A stretch of 64,000 nt of DNA, taken from NCBI GenBank assembly GCA_023205875.1, contig CP060754.1, forward strand, positions 248,001 to 312,000, written 5' to 3'. Shown here piece by piece: positions 37,736 through 48,287 of this stretch. The notes beneath the pieces were generated by a model. It had not been told where the DNA came from, did no database searches, and was given only the letters and a program-made list of their open reading frames with translations. How positions within the stretch are numbered: the first letter of the stretch is position 1; every line of letters begins with the position of its first letter. Origin of the DNA: Chloropicon primus (Eukaryota > Chlorophyta > Chloropicophyceae > Chloropicales > Chloropicaceae). A program made the translations under genes and the position numbers.

Positions 37736-40700
37736 ATGGCGGCCTCGAGGAGGGTGAGAGGGTCGGGGGGGGGGCGTTTGGGGGTCGGGGGGGGCGGGGC
37801 GCTGGGACGGCAGAGGGTGGGGAGGGGAGGTCGGCAGAAGAAGGGGTGGAAGGATTCTGGCGTTTGCGCGAGCCGAGACGGGGGGGATCTCGCGACGACA
37901 TCCACGCCAGCCTCAACCGGCTTGGCCAGGCTCAAGACCCCGATCTGGAAGAGGTTTCTGGGGCGTCGAAACGACCTGAGAGGCCTGGAGAACACCGTGC
38001 GAACCATCAACGACCTCGAGGACGGCATGAAGCTGCTGTCGAACGCGGAGCTTCGGGCGAAGACCGAGGAGTTCAAGCAGAGGCTGGAGGAGGGGGAGGG
38101 GCTCGATTCGATATTGCCGGAAGCTTTTGCGGTGGTCCGCGAGGCATCCAGCCGGGTTTTGGGGCTGCGCCACTTCGACGTCCAACTCCTGGGCGGGATG
38201 GTCCTGCACAAGGGCGAGATCGCCGAGATGCAGACGGGGGAAGGCAAAACGCTCGTGTCGACGCTGCCGGCCTACCTGAACGCCCTCGGTGGGAAGGGCG
38301 TCCAAGTCGTGACGGTGAACGATTATTTGGCGAGGAGGGACGCGGAGTGGATGGGCCAGCTCCACAGGTTTCTCGGGCTGAGCGTGGACGTGATTCAGGG
38401 CGACTCCACGCAGAGCGAGAGGAAGAGAGCGTACGGCGCGGACATCACTTACGTCACCAACTCGGAGCTCGGTTTCGACTACCTCAGGGATAACATGGTC
38501 TTGGACGCGAGCGAGCTCGTTCTCCAGAGGGAGTTGAACTTCGCGATCATCGACGAGGTGGACTCCGTCCTGATCGACGAGGGAAGGAACCCCTTGCTCA
38601 TCAGCTACACTCCTGAAAGGGAGGACGGGCTGTATCACGAGGCCAGCAGGATCGCCTCTTTGCTGGTGAGGGAGGAGCACTTCACCTCCGACGCGAAGGA
38701 GAAGACTGTGGAGCTCACGGAGGGCGGGATGGAGGCGGTGGAGGCACTCCTTGGGGTTGAGCAGCTCTGGGAAGGTGGCTCAGAGTGGGGCCGGTACATC
38801 TTGGATGCCCTAAAGGCGAAGGAGCACTTTCACCGGGATGTGCACTACATCGTGAGAGACAACCAAATCCAGATCATCGACGAGTTCACGGGGAGGGTCA
38901 AGCCACGGTCCAGGTGGAGCGATGGAATACACCAAGCCGTGGAAGCAAAAGAAGGTTTAGAGGTGCAAGGGGACCAGATGGTGGCGGCTTCCATTACGTA
39001 CCAGTGCTTCTTCAAAATGTACAACAAGCTCTCTGGAATGACTGGGACTGCGGCAACGGAGTCCGAGGAATTCTGGGAAACCTACGGCCTCCGCGTGGTT
39101 CCTATTCCGACCAACAAGTATTGCATCAGAGAGGACACGCCTAGCCTCATCTATCCCTCGGAGGGGTCGAAGTGGGAGGGGGTGGCGAACGAGGTCGCAG
39201 AGCGTCACTCGATAGGCCAGCCTGTTTTGGTCGGGACAACGTCCGTGGGGCACTCCGAGCTCCTGTCGAGGTGGCTGAGCGGTGTTGGAATTCCGCACAG
39301 CCTGCTGAACGCCAAGCCCGCGAATGCGGCCCAAGAAGCCGAGATCATCTCCCAAGCAGGAAGGTTTGGGGCTGTCACAATCTCGACAAACATGGCTGGA
39401 AGGGGAACGGACATTCTTTTGGGGGGGAATCCCTACGAGATGGTAAGGATCGTTCTGCTTCAGAATCTTTGCTCCGCCCTCATGAAGAGCGAAACTTGCC
39501 CCGATTTCTCTGGGCTCTCGGAGATCATAAACATAGAAATTCCTCCGGAGCTCCTGGGGCTGATGGCCCGCGCAAAGGCCTCTGCGATGTCAGAGTGCGG
39601 CCCATCACTGACCCTGAACGAGGTCGAGCAGCTCGTGATCGAGCTCTGCAACTTTGCGAGGCAGATCCTGGGTGGTGGCGAGGAGCAGAGCTTGGCCTTG
39701 GTAGAGTCCAAGAATTTTTCTGCCTTGGAAAGCCTCCTTGGGACAATGGAGCTTCCCGCCTCCCAACAATCGCTTCCCACCACAGCCTTGCAGAAGTTCG
39801 CAAACGCAGCAGTGTTCCTCTACAGCTATTGCGGCGAAGTTTGCAGCAGGGAAGGTGATCTTGTCCGGGAGTTGGGCGGCCTGCATGTTGTGGGAACGCA
39901 GCTGCACGACTCGAGGCGCATCGACAACCAGTTGAGGGGCAGGGCAGGGAGGCAGGGCGACCCCGGCTCAACTATATTCATTTTGAGTTTGCAGGACGAT
40001 CTCCTGAAGATCCACGGCGGGGACAAGACCGCGTCTTTGATGACGGCTATTCTCGACGAAACGACTGGAGTCACCAGCCGCCTGCTGGACTCGCAGCTGC
40101 TCACTCTGCAGCGCAGCGTCGAAGAGTGGTACACGGGGATAAGGAAGCAGGTCTACAAGTACGACCAGTTTCTCGACATCCAACGGAACCAGATCTATAG
40201 GCTGAGGAAGCACATATTGACCTCCAGTGCGGACGAGCTGATGCACTTGATTTTTACCTACATCCGAGCGGACGTGGCGGAGGCCGTGGAGAGGAACGTC
40301 GCGGGTCACCCCAAGCAGTGGGACATCTCAAAAGTTTGCGAGGACGTGGAGAGGTCGCTGAACGAGGAGGGGATCCTCCAGCCGCAGTGTCCTGCTGCGA
40401 TCCAAAGGGATCTGTCTTCTGGGAGCTGGAAGCGGACAAAAGAGCACAGGTTTCCGACCACGGGCAGTTACCTTTTTGCGTACCAGGCCGCCGCCCAAAA
40501 GCTGGAGCTGGGAAGGGTCGAGGCGGCGGGGGAACGCAGGAAGCGGTCTCCCGTCAGCCAGAAGTGGAGCCCCGAGGCGAACTTCGTAGTCAACGAGCTG
40601 ACGGAGCGCGTCCTCACGGAGTACTTCCTTCAAGTGCGGAGCGCGGCGACCTCCAGGAGGGGCATGTCGGACATCCTGAGCGATCAGAGGTACCTCATGC

Positions 40701-40894
40701 TGGAGCTGGTCGACAAGAGGTGGCAGAAGCACCTGAAGCACATGAGCTCCTTGCGAAACTCCGTGTCTCTCAGGGTCTTCGGGCAGCTCGACCCCTTGGA
40801 GGAGTACAAGGTCGACAGCGCAAAGGCTTTGCTCTATCTTGTGAACTCCATTCAGAGGGAAATCATCCGAGACCTGTTCTCCGCCTTGCGGTGA
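37736..40894 (+). CDS. SECA: Nuclear-encoded plastid SecA translocase ATPase
   Basis: 1,052 residues, intronless, from the ATG at 37736. The leader (~65 residues) is Arg/Gly rich. Visible: Walker A MQTGEGKT (165-172), DYLARRDAEWM, DEVDSVLIDEGRNPL (273 on), TAATESEEFWE, and the C-terminal motor IDNQLRGRAGRQGDPGST. The helical scaffold ends with WQKHLKHMSSL and NSVSLRVFGQLDPLEEYKVD; there is no zinc-binding tail. The 'PLEEYKVD' end resembles plant SECA2 more than SECA1, but this is not decisive. SecA drives protein export across the thylakoid (SECA1) or inner envelope (SECA2). A nuclear gene argues against a red-type plastid. Confidence 0.92.
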   Translation: MAASRRVRGSGGGRLGVGGGGALGRQRVGRGGRQKKGWKDSGVCASRDGGDLATTSTPASTGLARLKTPIWKRFLGRRNDLRGLENTVRTINDLEDGMKLLSNAELRAKTEEFKQRLEEGEGLDSILPEAFAVVREASSRVLGLRHFDVQLLGGMVLHKGEIAEMQTGEGKTLVSTLPAYLNALGGKGVQVVTVNDYLARRDAEWMGQLHRFLGLSVDVIQGDSTQSERKRAYGADITYVTNSELGFDYLRDNMVLDASELVLQRELNFAIIDEVDSVLIDEGRNPLLISYTPEREDGLYHEASRIASLLVREEHFTSDAKEKTVELTEGGMEAVEALLGVEQLWEGGSEWGRYILDALKAKEHFHRDVHYIVRDNQIQIIDEFTGRVKPRSRWSDGIHQAVEAKEGLEVQGDQMVAASITYQCFFKMYNKLSGMTGTAATESEEFWETYGLRVVPIPTNKYCIREDTPSLIYPSEGSKWEGVANEVAERHSIGQPVLVGTTSVGHSELLSRWLSGVGIPHSLLNAKPANAAQEAEIISQAGRFGAVTISTNMAGRGTDILLGGNPYEMVRIVLLQNLCSALMKSETCPDFSGLSEIINIEIPPELLGLMARAKASAMSECGPSLTLNEVEQLVIELCNFARQILGGGEEQSLALVESKNFSALESLLGTMELPASQQSLPTTALQKFANAAVFLYSYCGEVCSREGDLVRELGGLHVVGTQLHDSRRIDNQLRGRAGRQGDPGSTIFILSLQDDLLKIHGGDKTASLMTAILDETTGVTSRLLDSQLLTLQRSVEEWYTGIRKQVYKYDQFLDIQRNQIYRLRKHILTSSADELMHLIFTYIRADVAEAVERNVAGHPKQWDISKVCEDVERSLNEEGILQPQCPAAIQRDLSSGSWKRTKEHRFPTTGSYLFAYQAAAQKLELGRVEAAGERRKRSPVSQKWSPEANFVVNELTERVLTEYFLQVRSAATSRRGMSDILSDQRYLMLELVDKRWQKHLKHMSSLRNSVSLRVFGQLDPLEEYKVDSAKALLYLVNSIQREIIRDLFSALR

Positions 40895-40932
40895 AGTCTT
40901 CCAGGCGGTGGTTAGGAATAATGCTATTTAAA

Positions 40933-40937
40933 TTACA
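40933..40937 (-). terminator. TGTAA polyadenylation signal after NDUFB8
   Basis: The minus-strand TGTAA lies 20 bases past the stop, within the 63-bp gap to SecA. Confidence 0.45.
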
Positions 40938-40957
40938 GAACGAATTCTATCGTTGCC

Positions 40958-41575
40958 TCAAGGCAAGTTGTTCAGTTCCTCGCTCATGACTTTCCTGTTC
41001 ACGAAGGGCTTCATGCTCGCCTTGTCCCTCACGGTGAGGGTGTACCCCAGAGCAGCGAAGCCACCGAGGCCGGCGAGGAGCATACCCAAAGCCTTCTGGC
41101 TTCCCATGAAATTGTACTCGTCCAAGCAAGCCTCTGGGTACGCGGTTCCGTCGTCCCAAGTGAGCTCGTCCGTCTCCGCAAGCGGCTCCGTGGGCGCCTT
41201 GCGGTAGGCCACGGGCCCTCCGCCACCTCCCCTCCTCACTTGGAATTGGAACGGCTGGGCCACACTGGAGCCCCCCAGCCTTGAGCGCGAGCGAGCGAAG
41301 AAGGAAGAAGAAGGAGAAAGGGGGCACGAGAGTCAGTCCATCCGCATTTGCGAGGGAGGGGGAGGAGGACAAACACGCACAACAGCCATTCCAATGCCCA
41401 ACCGAGACGGGGACACTTTGGCCGGAGCAAACAAAAAAGCCTCCGCTAGAGCACCCGCCAACCAAACGAGTCCAATCCAAGACGTCACCACTCCGTTGAC
41501 GGGTGAGTCCTTTCCACCGCCTTACCTCTTGCCCAAAGCGTTCGCCACGGTTCGCACGCACACGCTGTTTGCCAT
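40958..41575 (-). CDS. NDUFB8: Mitochondrial complex I subunit NDUFB8
   Basis: Two exons on the minus strand: 41575-41526 and 41279-40958, 123 residues; GTAAGG donor, CAAG acceptor, phase 2. The first exon encodes MANSVCVRTVANALGK, a short presequence. The body has the plant-type signature PLAETDELTWDDGTAYPEAC, one membrane span (ALGMLLAGLGGFAALGYTL) and the following DKASMKPFVNRK, matching land-plant NDUFB8 (DELMWDNGTAFPEPC ... NDKAS..PFTPR). It is an accessory subunit of the membrane arm of NADH dehydrogenase. It is divergent from RPL10 (263 bp between start codons). Confidence 0.85.
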
Positions 41576-41838
41576 CGTGTTCCACGATGAAAAAACCTAA
41601 GTAGTCTTCTCTCTCTCTCTCTCCCTCATCATCCAGGAGGATTGCCCGAGATTGCTCAGTGTACACAATATTGCATCGATTCATACCAAATTCTTCGATT
41701 GTAGAAAACCCGTCTTTTCTTTTTGCGCCGCCGCCAGAAGGAGGAGAAGGAGAAAGAGAGCCGAGAAGAGAGCAGCGAGGGAAGCAGCCACACTTTTGTT
41801 TGTTTGTCGACGACGAGAGGAGAAGAGAAGGAGCAACC

Positions 41839-42852
41839 ATGGGACGCAGTAAGTGGACGAGGAGAGAGACGGATACGAGTGCAAGGGGAGCGCGAGACGT
41901 TGGCCTTGGCCCTCGGTTTCCCGCGACGCGTGCCGGGAGAGAACGCGGAAAGCGCGAGGCCAAGGGGGAAGTGGCGCCAAGACGAGGCTCCTCCGGGGGG
42001 GGGTGTCCTCGCGTGCGTGCCCTGGGTCCTTGAGCCTCGGGGCCCGGGGCTGCGACGCGACGACTTCTCCTCCGCGGCCCGGCACCGGCTCGAGCGAAGA
42101 CCCTCTTTTCTTTTGTTTTCACGGTGGCGCACCACCTGAGCGGCGAGCGTGGACGCTGACGCGAAGACTTCTCTTTTTTCCCGTTCCCTTTCCTTTCCGC
42201 AGGACCCGCCAGGTGCTACAGGCAGATCAAGAACAAGCCGTACCCAAAGTCCAGGTACTGCCGTGGTGTCCCAGACCCAAAGATCCGTATCTACGATGTG
42301 GGAATGAAGAAGTATCCTTCTGATATCTTCCCAGCCTGCGTGCATTTGGTGTCGTGGGAGAACGAGCAGGTCGGAAGCGAGGCCCTGGAAGCTGCCCGTA
42401 TTGCGTGCAACAAGTACATGACCGTCAACTCCGGAAAGGAGACCTTCCACTTGAGAATTCGCTGCAAGCCTTTCCACGTGCTCCGTATCAACAAAATGCT
42501 TTCGTGTGCTGGAGCTGATAGACTCCAGACCGGTATGAGAGGTGCCTACGGAAAGCCTTTGGGTGTTTGCGCTCGCGTCGGAATCGGCCAGATTCTCATG
42601 TCCTTGAGGTGCAAGGAGCAGAACGTCCACAAGGCCATCGAGTCCTTTAGACGTGCCAAGTTCAAGTTCCCAGGAAGACAGAAGATCGTCATCAGCAAGA
42701 AGTGGGGTTTCACCAAGTTCAGGAAGGAGGAGTACCTGAACATGAAGCAGGAGGGCCGCCTCTTGGCCCAGGGTGTCCACTCTGTTAAGCACTCCACCAA
42801 GGGACCACTCTCTGAGCGTACCGCTGACACCGTCTTCGACAAGTACGCCTAA
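41839..42852 (+). CDS. RPL10: 60S ribosomal protein uL16 (RPL10)
   Basis: Two exons: 41839-41848 (ten bases) and 42203-42852, 219 residues. ATG GGA CGC A is followed by GTAAGT, and the 354-bp intron ends TTTCCGCAG; the join restores the invariant N-terminus [20 protein letters not shown]. The rest is highly conserved ([30 protein letters not shown] and VARVGIGQ-like CARVGIGQ). uL16 completes the 60S peptidyl-transferase region. Arginine is spread over CGT, AGA, CGC and AGG, unlike neighbours that use AGG almost exclusively, a mark of high expression. The protein would be truncated without the splice. Confidence 0.97.
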
Positions 42853-42994
42853 GAAGGTTCTTTCCTTTGCATTGGTCTTTTTGCTGAGGCGAAAGAAATA
42901 TGAATGATAGAAAAATTTATTTGAAAGCTTTTGTCAAAAGTTATTTTTCTTCGGAGAGAACGCGTCGCCCTTCCTTCTTTTTCCTTTGCCACTA

Positions 42995-45076
42995 CTAGTA
43001 CCTTGACCTCTCCACCACCGCCTGCTTCATTTCCTTGATGACGTCCTCTGGCTTCATGCTTCCCAAATCGCCCTGGTGCCTGCTCCGGACCGACAGCGTC
43101 TTGGCCTCTACTTCGCTGTTGCCGATCACGAAAACGAGCGGAATCTTCTGGACCTCGGCATTGCGAACCAGTTTCCCTAGGGACTCCCCCCCCGCCATGT
43201 CGACGCGCAGGCCGTAGGATTTGAAGAGCTCAAGGCATTCTGCCGCGTACTCGTTGACGCCGTCTGTCACACACACGATGCGGGCTTGCACCGGTGCAAG
43301 CCACAGGGGAAACAGACCAGCGTAACTTTCGAGAAGAACGCCAAAGAAACGCTCTATGGAACCGAAGATCGCCCTGTGTATCATGATGGGCCTTGGCCTC
43401 TCGTTGTTCTCGTCCACGTACTCCATGTCAAATCGCTCTGGCAAGTTGAAGTCCACCTGTATCGTGGAGCATTGCCACTTCCTGCCAATGGCGTCCTTGA
43501 TTTTGATGTCGATCTTGGGCCCGTAAAACGCACCACCCCCCACGTCCTCCGTGTAGTCCCAGCCCTTCCTGCCCAGCGCCTCCTTCAGGGCGTTCTCTGA
43601 CAATTCCCATACATCGTCAGAACCCACGTACTTTTCTGGCCTGGTGCTCAGGTTGATCTCGTACTCCGTAAACTCGTACGCCGAGAGCACGTCCTCCACC
43701 AAGTTCAGCACGTTCTGAATCTCGTCCGTGACCTGGGAGGGCAAGCAAAAGATATGTGCATCGTCCTGAGTGAAGCCCCTGACGCGGAAGAGGCCGTGCA
43801 GCGCTCCCGACTTCTCATACCTGTACACGGTCCCCAGTTCCGCCCACCTGAGGGGGAACTCGCGGTACGAGTGAGGCGAATTCTTGTACAGCTCCACGTG
43901 GAATGGGCAGTTCATGGGCCTCAGCTGGTACTCGTCCTCGTCCACCTCCATGCCCTTGAACATGCTCTCGCCATAAAAGTCAAAGTGCCCGGAGGTCTTC
44001 CACAAGTCGATCTTCGCGATGTGCGGAGTGTAAACCAAGTCGTACCCGTTCGCGATGTGGATGTTCCTCCAGTGCTCCTCGATCTGGTTTCTCACCGTGG
44101 CCCCCTTTGGATGCCAAAAAACAAGTCCTCCGCCCGCGTCCTCCTGCTGGATGCTAAAGAGGTTGAGCTGGGCGCCGAGCTTCCTGTGGTCCCTCTTCAG
44201 GGCCTCCTGCTTCATCTTCTTGTACGCTTGCAGCTCCGCCGACGTCTCCCAGGTCGTTCCGTAGACCCTCTGAAGCATTTTGTTCTTCTCATCTCCCCTC
44301 CAGTACGCGCCCGAGACGTTCTCCAGGGCGAGACCCTTCGGATTGATGTGCCCCGTGCTCTCCATGTGAGGCCCGCCGCACAAGTCCCACCAGTGGTCGT
44401 CGGAACCGACCTCGCCCGTGTGCCAGATGGTGATGACCGCCTCGGGGTCCCTGGCCAAGATGCTGTCCAGGATCTCGAGCTTGTAAGGCTCCTGGTTGCT
44501 GTCGATCCTCTTGCGAGCCTCCTCCACGGAGACGGTCTCCTCCCACATCGGCAGTTTCTTCTTGATGATGCGAATCATCTCCTTCCTGATCTTCTTCAGG
44601 TCCGAGTCCGTGAAGGGCTCCTCCAAGTCGAAGTCGTAGTAGAAACCCATCTCAGTCCAAGGTCCTATCGTGACCTGGGCGCCTGGGAAAAGCTTCTGGA
44701 CCGCCTGGGCGAGCACGTGGGAGGACGTGTGGCGAAGCTTCAGCAGCGTCTCCGACTCGTCCGAGGTCTTCAGCACGACTTCGACCTCCGGCTTGGCGTC
44801 AGCGCTCTGCCTCTGCGTGGAGGACACTGCGGCGGACGTGTGGACGAGCCTCCTCGTCGCAAGCCTCTCGTACACGCCGCGGTCCGCGGCCCTGCAAGTG
44901 ACGCAGCTCTTCCTCGCTGTCAACGCAGCCCCCCCGAGCCTGCTCGAGCTCAGAGCTCGCCGCGTCGCGACAGCCCCCCCCGGCGCGTCCAGCCTCGACA
45001 GCACCGCTCTCAGGGAAGTCATTCTCCCCATGACCTGACTCGCTCTCGAAAACGCGCGAACCTTCGTGAGCTCCAT
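42995..45076 (-). CDS. Organellar threonyl-tRNA synthetase
   Basis: 693 residues from the ATG at 45076, with an ~85-residue Arg/Ser/Ala-rich leader; later ATGs at 45031 and 45022 are alternatives. There is no room for a TGS domain; the protein starts at the editing domain (LRHTSSHVLAQAVQKLFPGA), like the plant mitochondrial/plastid enzyme. Then the catalytic core: GGGLVFWHPKGATVRNQIEE, LRPMNCPFHVELYKNSPHSY, FRVRGFTQDDAHIFC, GGGAFYGPKIDIKIKDAIGR, PIMIHRAIFGSIERFFG; the anticodon-binding domain follows. A single enzyme serving both mitochondria and plastids is likely by analogy with plants. Convergent with RPL10. Confidence 0.93.
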   Translation of the reverse strand: MELTKVRAFSRASQVMGRMTSLRAVLSRLDAPGGAVATRRALSSSRLGGAALTARKSCVTCRAADRGVYERLATRRLVHTSAAVSSTQRQSADAKPEVEVVLKTSDESETLLKLRHTSSHVLAQAVQKLFPGAQVTIGPWTEMGFYYDFDLEEPFTDSDLKKIRKEMIRIIKKKLPMWEETVSVEEARKRIDSNQEPYKLEILDSILARDPEAVITIWHTGEVGSDDHWWDLCGGPHMESTGHINPKGLALENVSGAYWRGDEKNKMLQRVYGTTWETSAELQAYKKMKQEALKRDHRKLGAQLNLFSIQQEDAGGGLVFWHPKGATVRNQIEEHWRNIHIANGYDLVYTPHIAKIDLWKTSGHFDFYGESMFKGMEVDEDEYQLRPMNCPFHVELYKNSPHSYREFPLRWAELGTVYRYEKSGALHGLFRVRGFTQDDAHIFCLPSQVTDEIQNVLNLVEDVLSAYEFTEYEINLSTRPEKYVGSDDVWELSENALKEALGRKGWDYTEDVGGGAFYGPKIDIKIKDAIGRKWQCSTIQVDFNLPERFDMEYVDENNERPRPIMIHRAIFGSIERFFGVLLESYAGLFPLWLAPVQARIVCVTDGVNEYAAECLELFKSYGLRVDMAGGESLGKLVRNAEVQKIPLVFVIGNSEVEAKTLSVRSRHQGDLGSMKPEDVIKEMKQAVVERSRY

Positions 45077-45359
45077 CCGTGCGCAAGCCAACGAGCGCCA
45101 GCACCAGCCCAACTTCCTCGTCCTCGTGCTCCTCGCCACGCGCCGGTCCCGCGTCGATAGATGGTCCGCTCCTCTCCGCACTCCCCCTCTCGCGCTGCGC
45201 TGCTGCTGGAGTTTTTGGATAACGATTTGTGGAAACTTGTGGAGGGGAGAGAGGGAGAAAAAGTGCAGGGCGGGGGCGAGCGGCCTTAGTTGTCGAAGGT
45301 GAAGTGAAGTGAAGTGGAAAGGAATGTATATACATTATTGATTTGTGCTTTGCTCCTGA

Positions 45360-47593
45360 TCAGAAGAAGGTGGATGCCCGCCTCTGCGAGTGGAAGTCGT
45401 ACTTGGCCTTCTTGTCCGGATCCGAGAGCACGGTGTAAGCCTCCGAAACGATTTTGAAGAGGCCCTCGGACACGCTCTTCTCCAAGTCCGCGGAGGTCTT
45501 GTCCGGGTGGTACTTGAGGGCAAGCTTGCGGTAGGTGGACTTGATCTCCGAGGAGGAGCAGGACATGGAGACCCCGAGCACGTGGTACGGGTTCAAGGCC
45601 GTGTCCCTCGTCGCCCTCCTCTGCATCATCGCGTAGTGCCTCCTGAGGTCGGAGGGGACCCTCTCGTACCCGCCCATGCTTCTGATGTACTTCTCGAGGT
45701 CCTTGGAGGAGTTCTTGTAGTCGCCTATCTTCTCGTACGCCTCAGACCTCCTCTGGTACGCCCTGTTGTACGTCTTGTCCAGAGAGATCGCCTTGGTGCA
45801 GTCCGCGATGGCGTCGATGAGCTTGCCGAGCTTGATCGAGGCCGCGGACCTGTTGCAGTACAAGACCGCCTTCATGGGAATGTCCTCCACCTTGTGAGAC
45901 AGCGCGGTCGAGTAATGGGCCTGCGCATCCTTGTAGTTTCCTGCATTGTAGGCGTTGTTTCCAGCCTGCTTGTACTGCTCGACCTTTCCCCTCTGCCGCT
46001 GCCTCTCCTCGTGCTTCTGAAGCTGCTCCGCGGCCACCTTGAGCTTGGAGTTCTCCTGCTTCAGCTGGCTGTTCTCCTTCTCCATCACCCGGAACTTCCT
46101 TGTTCTCGGGGTCTCCTCCATGGAAACGCTCTCGGAGCTCGTCGAGAGACCGCCCGAGGAGGCCTCTTGGTCCGACGAGAACCTGCCAAAGTCAGACTGA
46201 GTGCTCACTTCGCTTCTCTCGGAGTCGGAGCGAGCTTGCTGCTGCATGGCGGCAGCGTTCCTCTCAAGGTCCCTCGACCTCCGCTGCTCTGAGTGAAGCC
46301 TCTCTCTGAGCTCCTCTATTTCGTTCTCGTACGCCTTGAAGCGGTCCTCCTGCTGGGTAGTCCCCCTGACCTCCTTCTTCTTGAAGGCGTCGAGCTGCGT
46401 GGTCAGCTCCCGAATCTCTTGCTTTCGTTCCACGAGCATGGCAGTCAACTTGGCGTTCTGCGTCGCCATCTCGGACAATGCAGCCCGTGCGCTCCTGCGC
46501 GCGTCGAGTATCTCCCTCCCAATATTCTTGGACTTCTTCAGTTCCGAGGCCAGAGCAATGTTCTCCTCCCTCGTCTTTGCGACCTCTTGCTTCAGCATGT
46601 TGTACTTCCTCGAGGTGTCTTCCATTTGCTTTTGGAGCTGCTTCTTCGACAGGTAGAAGGACTCTGCTTCTTGCTTGAGTTCCACCTGGCGGCCCAAGGC
46701 AGCCTTCAGCAGCCTGCTTTGTCTCTCTAACTTGTTCTCCAAGACGTGGATGCGATGGTCGGTCTTCTCGGCCTCCTGCCTCTGGTGGAACGAAGTTTCC
46801 AAGGACGCCCTGTGGCTGCTCATGGAGCTCTCGCCGCTGTCTTCCCTGAGGGAAGACTCAACGTCGCCACTCCCCGAGGAGTCGACCTGCCTCTCCTCGA
46901 GGCTCGCGCTGATGTTGATGCTGCTCTCGGTGGAAGACGCCCTGGACTTTGCCGTGCTAGAGCAGTCCTCGTTTCCTTTGTTCCTCGGCTTGCTGCTGCA
47001 AGCGCTGCCCAGGAGAGTGCTCGTGAGGGAAGCCCCAGAGTCCACCTCGAACTTGAAGCCTGGCTGCCCATAGCTTCCGCTGCTCTTCGTTGGCCTGAGG
47101 CCCTGGCTCGCAGCAGAGGAACTGCTCTTCTCGTCCTCCTTTGAGGTCCTCGAGCTCCCTTTCTCTTGGGCTTGCGGCTGCAGGTTGGTGCTCTCGCTCT
47201 TCTTCGCTCTCTCCGAGCTCGTCTCGCTCAGGGCGGACACGTCAAAGCTGCACGAGTCATCGGTGCTCCCGCATTCTTCCTCGCCGCCTGCAGAGAAATA
47301 GTCCGAGTCCCCCAAGCGAACGTCAAGAGGTGAGTTCAGGTTTATTTGCTGTAGCACAGAGTTCAAATTTTCTGCGGGAGCAGAAGACGAGCAGCAAGGC
47401 AAGGCGAAAGAAGACAGGAGATAAACCAGTCAGTAAGCACAGAAGAGTCGGGGAGCGAAAGTGACGGTCAGACGGTCAGCATTGGGCTTGCGGGAATCTT
47501 ACTTGTAATGCTATGCAAAACGCTCTTCTTCGACTTGTCGTAGTGCAAGTCGTGCAAGTAGTTCTCTATCCCCGTGAAGCTCTCTTTTGACAT
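45360..47593 (-). CDS. Coiled-coil / TPR / DnaJ co-chaperone
   Basis: Two exons on the minus strand: 47593-47503 and 47371-45360, 700 residues; GTAAGA donor, CGCAG acceptor, phase 1. Residues 1-220 are Ser/Glu rich and probably disordered; about 220-480 form long coiled coil; about 485-600 hold three TPRs ([59 protein letters not shown]); about 630-695 is a J domain with the HPD tripeptide ([13 protein letters not shown]). TPR plus J domains occur in DNAJC7-like Hsp70/Hsp90 co-chaperones; the long coiled coil is unusual for that group. It is divergent from VDE. Confidence 0.85.
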
Positions 47594-48287
47594 CGTGGTG
47601 CTCCCTCTCCCTCACGACTTGCGTTCTGAAACAACTTCCTCCCCTCCGTCTTCCAACAGCCCCCTCTCAAGCTTCTTCGCCGAAGTCTCGATCGCCTTTT
47701 CGATTTGTCTTGTCTCGTCCTGGCGTGTTCCGCTCCCTCCCCTACACGAGGCCGCCTTCGCACGACCCAAGCAGCCTTCCCTCCTTCCTCACCCCACCCC
47801 TTCTCTCTCTCTCTCTCTCTCCCCTGTCCCTTTCTCCCTCCTGAGACTGTTCCCGTCCTGTGTGAGTGCCTCCCCTGTCGCCCTCTCTCTCTCTCTTGGG
47901 CGCGCGTAACGGTCACTGGAGCCAAGGTCCAAGAAAACGGATCTTGCGCCTTGCCCCTGTACGAATTCCATCTTGGCCCACACCACAGCACACCACAGCA
48001 CTCGACTCACTGTACGACTCAACGGGAGAATTCCTCTTCTTCAAAGTTAAAGGTTGCGGAAATTTCTCAAGAAAGAAAATAAAACTCTGGATAATAAAAA
48101 GGGGAAAGGAGACTCTCTCTGTTGTTGTGTTTGAGGGGTTGAGGTCCGAGCGGTTGCTTCTTCCACGGCGGGATTAGCGCGAGCGACGGGTTGGGACGTC
48201 CTTCTTCGGGATTCGGCTGGGCCACGAGACGCGATCCTCCCGGTGGCCAAGAGACTTGGAAACAGGCTTCAACAACGCCCACGCAGG
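47594..48287. promoter_or_regulatory. Divergent promoter region (TPR-DnaJ / VDE)
   Basis: 694 bp lie between start codons, pyrimidine-rich on the plus strand near 47770-47900, with a (CT)n run at about 47804-47822. No credible coding frame was seen. Confidence 0.45.
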
